A stretch of 8,931 bases of DNA from DASPXY01 sp038227745 (lineage in GTDB: Bacteria; Planctomycetota; Planctomycetia; Gemmatales; Gemmataceae), in NCBI GenBank assembly GCA_038227745.1, contig JBBRPS010000425.1, positions 1-8,931 on the forward strand. The letters run 5' to 3'. Below are positions 5,650 through 8,931 of the stretch, piece by piece. A model generated the notes under the pieces. That model worked only from the letters and a program-made list of their open reading frames with translations, did not search any database and was not told where the DNA came from. Position numbers and translations under genes: made by a program. Each line of letters begins with the position of its first letter. Within the stretch, counting starts at the first letter, position 1.

Positions 5650-7301
5650 CGCTCGAAGCCGACCTGGCCCGATGGGGCGAGCCGCCCGCCACGCACGCCG
5701 AGGAGACGCTCGCCCACTTCCTCGACACCGTCCTCGACCGCCTGGAGCGCGGCGCCCCGGTCGAGAGCGCAACGCTGCTCGGCGAGTCCACCGAACTGCT
5801 CGCCGACGGCCGCGAACTGCTGCGCACCCTCGACTGGTTGTGCGAGAGTGCCGGCACTGTGCTAGAGCACTCGGGCATGCTGCCGGCCGCAGGCCCCGAC
5901 CTGGGCCGCACGGCAAGTTGGGTGTCGCCGCCCGAAAACCCCTTCCCCGGCGAGTTCCGCATCCTGTCGCTGCTGGGGCGGGGTGGGTTCGGCAACGTGT
6001 GGCTGGCCGACGACCTGAACCTGGACCGGCAGGTGGCGCTCAAGACGCTGCGCCCGCCGGGCGGCTCGAAGGAGCGTGAGGAGGCGCTGAAGTCGCTGCG
6101 GCAGGAGGCGCGGCTGCTGGCCAGCGTGCATCACCCCAACGTCGTGCAGGTCCACACCTGGCGGCAGGCCGGCGACGACCATTACCTCGTCCTGCAGTAC
6201 ATCGCGGGCGGGTCGTTCGCCGACCGGCTGGAGTGCGAGGGGCCGCTGGGCTGGCAGCAGGCGGCCCGCTACGTCGCCGACGTGGCCGAGGCCCTGCTCG
6301 AGGTCCACGCCCACGGCATCGTCCACCGCGACGTCAAGCCGGCGAACGTCCTCTGGGACCCCGCCCGCGACGAGGCCGTGCTGACCGACTTCGGCCTGTC
6401 GGTGCGCCTGGGCCGGCCCGAGGTGGCGGGCGGCACCCCGTTCTACATGGCGCCCGAGGCGTTCCGCGGCGAGGCGACCGCGGCCGGCGACGTCTACGGC
6501 CTGGCCGCGACCCTGTTCGACCTGTGTACGGGCGAAGTGCCGTTCCCCGCCCAGACGGTGGACGAGCTGCGGCGGCGCGTCGAGCGCGGTCTGCCCGACC
6601 CCGACCCGCGCTGCGCGGTCATGCCGGAGGCGCTGGAGCGCGTCGTGCGGGCCGGATTGGCGGCGCGGCCGGAACGGCGACCGGCGCTGCGCGAGTTCGT
6701 CACCGCCCTGCGCGGCTCGCTGAACCAGCTCCTGGGGGACTCCTTGCTGCTCCCCGCGGGACAAAAGGAGCGGCCCGCGCCCGTGGACCTGCGGCTGCTG
6801 GTCGGCCTCTGGCAGGGCGGCAACACGTACGCCTCCGTGGCTGCCACACACCCGGGGTCGCGTGCCGTGCTGCGCGACCTGAAGAAGGTGCCGCCGCTGC
6901 CGGAGCAGGTGCAACTGCGAAGCGGCGACCGCGTGCGCATCCAGGTCGTCGCCGACCGCGCCGGCTACGTGACCGTGCTGAACGTCGGGCCGACCGGCAA
7001 CCTCAACCTCCTCTACCCGGAGCGGCCCGACGCAACGCCCGCGCCGGTCGAGGCGAACCGCCTCCTCGACATCCTCGACGTGGAGCTGACGCCGCCGGCC
7101 GGGGCGGAGCGCGTGATCGCGGTGTGGAGCCGGGCGCCGCTGGCGCTCGCCGACCTGCAGAGCGTGGTGGGGCAGGCGGAGGGTGGGGGGGCGCGTCCGT
7201 ACCACGCCACGCGCGACATGAATCGCGTGCAGGAGTCGGTGCAGCGGCTGCGCCCGGAGGACTGGCACGCGGCGGTGCTGACGCTCGACCACGAGGCGTA
7301 A
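5646..7301 (+). CDS. Cytoplasmic Ser/Thr protein kinase with DUF4384-like C-terminal region, paired with the ECF sigma factor
   Basis: A 551-residue Hanks-type kinase. An N-terminal region (1-100) with no clear domain is followed by the kinase domain at about 104-355: glycine loop G-R-G-G-F-G at 111-116, lysine 133 in V-A-L-K, glutamate 154, H-R-D-V-K-P-A-N at 227-234 (aspartate 229, asparagine 234), D-F-G at 248-250, G-T-P-F-Y-M-A-P-E at 263-271 and G-D-V-Y-G-L at 281-286. All catalytic residues are present, so it should be active. Residues about 420-500 resemble DUF4384 (S-G-D-R-V-R-I-Q-V, then A-G-Y-V-T-V-L-N-V and N-L-N-L-L-Y-P). No transmembrane helix is seen, unlike many bacterial kinases of this family, so it probably acts in the cytoplasm. 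ATG at 5646 overlaps the sigma stop, with GGAGG at 5635-5639. Reading the frame further upstream gives only A/R/P-rich noise. The likely substrate is the co-encoded sigma factor (inference from pairing). Confidence 0.93.
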   Translation: MTLEADLARWGEPPATHAEETLAHFLDTVLDRLERGAPVESATLLGESTELLADGRELLRTLDWLCESAGTVLEHSGMLPAAGPDLGRTASWVSPPENPFPGEFRILSLLGRGGFGNVWLADDLNLDRQVALKTLRPPGGSKEREEALKSLRQEARLLASVHHPNVVQVHTWRQAGDDHYLVLQYIAGGSFADRLECEGPLGWQQAARYVADVAEALLEVHAHGIVHRDVKPANVLWDPARDEAVLTDFGLSVRLGRPEVAGGTPFYMAPEAFRGEATAAGDVYGLAATLFDLCTGEVPFPAQTVDELRRRVERGLPDPDPRCAVMPEALERVVRAGLAARPERRPALREFVTALRGSLNQLLGDSLLLPAGQKERPAPVDLRLLVGLWQGGNTYASVAATHPGSRAVLRDLKKVPPLPEQVQLRSGDRVRIQVVADRAGYVTVLNVGPTGNLNLLYPERPDATPAPVEANRLLDILDVELTPPAGAERVIAVWSRAPLALADLQSVVGQAEGGGARPYHATRDMNRVQESVQRLRPEDWHAAVLTLDHEA

Positions 7302-7374
7302 GCGTCGCCCTGGGGTCTCGGTTCGGAGGCAACCCACGGAGCCCGTGCGCATCCGGTCGATCTCGTTCCGCGAC

Positions 7375-7392
7375 CCGCTCGCGGCTAAACGG
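7375..7392 (+). repeat. 18-base direct repeat, copy 1
   Basis: CCGCTCGCGGCTAAACGG, identical to copy 2 at 7439-7456. It begins with the small dyad CCGC-TC-GCGG, which also occurs alone at 4913-4922 in the hsdM-sigma spacer. Its second half runs straight into the larger stem-loop at 7392-7411. Confidence 0.75.
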
Positions 7393-7411
7393 AGCGCGAG
7401 TCAACGCGCTC
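7392..7411. terminator. Strong GC stem-loop, possible bidirectional terminator
   Basis: GAGCGCG (7392-7398) pairs perfectly with CGCGCTC (7405-7411) around a six-base loop. It lies about 90 bases after the kinase stop and 65 bases past the xylA stop on the other strand. No T run follows on either side, so factor-independent termination is uncertain; it may instead be part of the repeat unit. Confidence 0.35.
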
Positions 7412-7438
7412 GCCCCCCGCGCAGCGGGATCTGGCTCA

Positions 7439-7456
7439 CCGCTCGCGGCTAAACGG
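7439..7456 (+). repeat. 18-base direct repeat, copy 2
   Basis: An exact second copy of the 18-base unit at 7375-7392, offset by 64 bases. The flanking bases differ after the first two or three positions, so this is a short repeated unit rather than a longer duplication. Confidence 0.75.
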
Positions 7457-7475
7457 GATGTGGTAAATCGTCTAT

Positions 7476-8789
7476 TCAGCGCAGGTAGCGGTTGATGACG
7501 TTCTCCAGCATCTCCTGCCGGCCCGAGGCGTTCGGCGCCGCGTCACCCTTCTCCAGCATGTATTTCTCCAGATCCTCGAAGCCCGCCGCGCCCGCCTCGA
7601 CCTTCGCGCCGATGCCACCGTCCCACGACGCATAGCGGTTCTTCACGAAGTCGCGCAGCACGCCATCGGCCCGGACCTTCGCCGCGATCTTCAGCCCGTG
7701 CGCGAAGGCGTCCATGCCGCCGATGTGCGCGTGGAACAGATCGACCGGCTCGAAGCTCTCGCGCCGCACCTTGGCGTCGAAGTTCACGCCGCCCGGCGCC
7801 AGGCCGCCTTGCCCGAGGATCACCAGCATGCACTGCGCCGTCAGGTACAGGTCCGTCGGGAACTGGTCGGTGTCCCAGCCCAGCAGCAGGTCGCCGCGGT
7901 TCGCGTCGATCGAGCCGAGCAGTCCCTGCGCCGACGCATACGTCAGCTCGTGCATCATCGTGTGGCCGGCCAGTGTCGCGTGGTTCGTCTCGACGTTCAG
8001 CTTGAAATCGTCCGCCAGCCCGTACGTCCGCAGGAAGGCGACGACCGCGGCGCAGTCGAAGTCATACTGGTGAACCGTCGGCTCCCTGGGCTTCGGCTCG
8101 ATGAGGAACTGCCCGGAAAAGCCGATCTTCTTCTTGTGCTCCACCGCCTTGCGGAAGAACTGCGCCAGGTGGTCCAGCTCCCTTTTCAGGTCGGTGTTGT
8201 AGAGGTTCGAGTAGCCCTCGCGGCCGCCCCAGAAGACGTAGTTGACGCCGCCCAGCTCCTTCGTTACCTCCAGCGCCTTCTTGACCTGGGCGGCGGCGTA
8301 GGCGAAGATGTCGGCGTTGGGGCTGGTGGCGGCCCCATGCACGTAGCGCGGGTTGCTGAACAGGTTCGCCGTGCCCCACAGCAGCTTGATGCCCGTGCGC
8401 TGCTGCTCCTCTTTGAGGGCGGCGACGACCTTGTCGAGGTTGGCGTTCGTCTCGCGGAGGTTCTTGCCCTCGGGGGCCACGTCGCGGTCGTGGAAGCAAT
8501 AGAACGGGACGCCGAGCTTCTCCATGAACTCGAAGGCGACGCGGACGCGCTTGACCGCCATCTCGACCGAGTCGGTGCCGTCCTCCCACGGCCGGCGGGC
8601 ACAGCCGGGGCCGAACGGGTCGGAGCCGCTGCCGCGCATCGTGTGCCAGTAGGCCACCGAGAAGCGCAGGTGCTCCTTCATCGACTTGCCCTCGACGACC
8701 TCGTCGGGCTTGTAGTGGCGGAAGCTGAGCGGGTCGGTCGAGTCGGGGCCTTCGTAACGGATCTTCTGCACGTCGGGGAAGAATGCCAT
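7476..8789 (-). CDS. xylA: Xylose isomerase (class II)
   Basis: Interconverts D-xylose and D-xylulose (and glucose with fructose) in the cytoplasm, the entry to xylose use. The 437 residues are full length for the class II enzyme (the E. coli one is 440). Catalytic histidine 100 and aspartate 103 lie in F-H-D-R-D-V. Metal-site residues are glutamate 231 and lysine 233 in E-P-K-P, glutamate 267 and histidine 270 in [12 protein letters not shown], aspartate 295 in D-A-N-R-G-D, aspartates 306 and 308 in G-W-D-T-D-Q-F-P, and aspartate 338 in [11 protein letters not shown]. All are present, so it should be active. The start [14 protein letters not shown] matches the family N-terminus, although only a weak AGGT precedes it. 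No xylulokinase or xylose transporter lies in the window; the gene stands alone, facing the kinase gene. Confidence 0.98.
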   Translation of the reverse strand: MAFFPDVQKIRYEGPDSTDPLSFRHYKPDEVVEGKSMKEHLRFSVAYWHTMRGSGSDPFGPGCARRPWEDGTDSVEMAVKRVRVAFEFMEKLGVPFYCFHDRDVAPEGKNLRETNANLDKVVAALKEEQQRTGIKLLWGTANLFSNPRYVHGAATSPNADIFAYAAAQVKKALEVTKELGGVNYVFWGGREGYSNLYNTDLKRELDHLAQFFRKAVEHKKKIGFSGQFLIEPKPREPTVHQYDFDCAAVVAFLRTYGLADDFKLNVETNHATLAGHTMMHELTYASAQGLLGSIDANRGDLLLGWDTDQFPTDLYLTAQCMLVILGQGGLAPGGVNFDAKVRRESFEPVDLFHAHIGGMDAFAHGLKIAAKVRADGVLRDFVKNRYASWDGGIGAKVEAGAAGFEDLEKYMLEKGDAAPNASGRQEMLENVINRYLR

Positions 8790-8821
8790 GGCCGGTACCT
8801 GCGTGATGCCAAGGGGTAAAG

Positions 8822-8929
8822 CGAGGTTACAGCCTAACGATAGTGACGCGCGCGCGCATCGCCAACCGTTCCGGGGCCGTGGGGCATGGTTTCCAGACGC
8901 GCACCCCCCCCGCCGGTGTTGTAACCTAG
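8822..8929. repeat. Inverted repeat pair flanking the xylA promoter candidate
   Basis: AGGTTACA at 8824-8831 and its exact complement TGTAACCT at 8920-8927 lie 88 bases apart. Allowing two mismatches, the match extends to 11 of 13 bases. One arm overlaps the expected xylA start site and the other lies well upstream of the -35 element, as operator pairs sometimes do. It could be chance. The remainder of 8790-8931 holds no gene; it includes a run of eight C at 8904-8911. Confidence 0.25.
8837..8865 (-). promoter_or_regulatory. Candidate xylA promoter
   Basis: On the minus strand TTGGCG (8860-8865) and TATCGT (8837-8842) are 17 bases apart, each four of six to consensus. The spacer is almost entirely an alternating CG tract (8847-8857). 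The expected start site near 8830 would give a leader of about 40 bases. Pattern match only. Confidence 0.3.
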
Positions 8930-8931
8930 CC

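Larger units (their letters stand above)
7302..7475. other. Convergent intergenic spacer rich in small hairpins
   Basis: No gene is visible here. Between the ends of the kinase and xylA lie four short dyads: CCGC-TC-GCGG at 7375-7384, GAGCGCG/CGCGCTC around a six-base loop at 7392-7411, CCCGC-GCA-GCGGG at 7416-7428, and CCGC-TC-GCGG again at 7439-7448. There is no T run after any of them. They may act as a bidirectional transcription end or be part of a dispersed repeat family. Confidence 0.6.

Noticed and set aside
5862..7352. Long minus-strand open frame of 496 codons opposite the kinase
   Set aside because: A high-GC shadow. The R/V/H/Q-rich product has no recognisable domain and the kinase on the plus strand is certain.
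7698..8819. 373-codon plus-strand open frame opposite xylA
   Set aside because: The V/R/A/L-rich shadow of a certain xylose isomerase gene.

Overview
The window looks like chromosomal DNA from a planctomycete, probably a relative of Gemmata. The evidence is high GC (hand-counted 60-base samples give about 63-78% inside genes), an ECF sigma factor translationally coupled to a cytoplasmic Ser/Thr kinase, and a hairpin repeat between convergent genes. The lineage is inferred from gene content and style, not from a marker gene.

Left part (1-4737, almost all minus strand): a type I restriction-modification style operon. Transcription runs hsdM (GTG start at 4737), hsdS (overlapping hsdM by 8 bases), a 72-residue small protein of the F-D-C-V type, then an AlbA_2/Schlafen-like protein with a GHKL-type ATP-binding second half. 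No hsdR is present. The last gene decays into non-protein-like sequence at its 3' end, where a convergent plus-strand reading frame with lower GC enters from the left edge. This suggests a recombination junction that may have cost the operon its downstream part. HsdM and HsdS together should make a methyltransferase. The two extra genes are the candidates for something unusual: a small antitoxin-like protein next to a possible RNA-cleaving or ATP-dependent effector.

Middle (4738-5049): a 312-base divergent regulatory region between hsdM and the sigma factor, with plausible promoter matches for both directions.

Centre-right (5050-7301, plus strand): an ECF-type sigma factor and a Ser/Thr kinase sharing an ATGA overlap. 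The kinase has all catalytic motifs, no membrane segment, and a DUF4384-like C-terminal region. The pair is best read as a signalling unit in which kinase activity affects the sigma factor.

Right (7302-8931): a 174-base convergent spacer packed with small hairpins and two copies of an 18-base repeat, then xylA (minus strand), a complete class II xylose isomerase with all metal ligands, and its upstream region with a candidate promoter.

Nothing in the window resembles a tRNA, rRNA, CRISPR array, transposase or insertion sequence.
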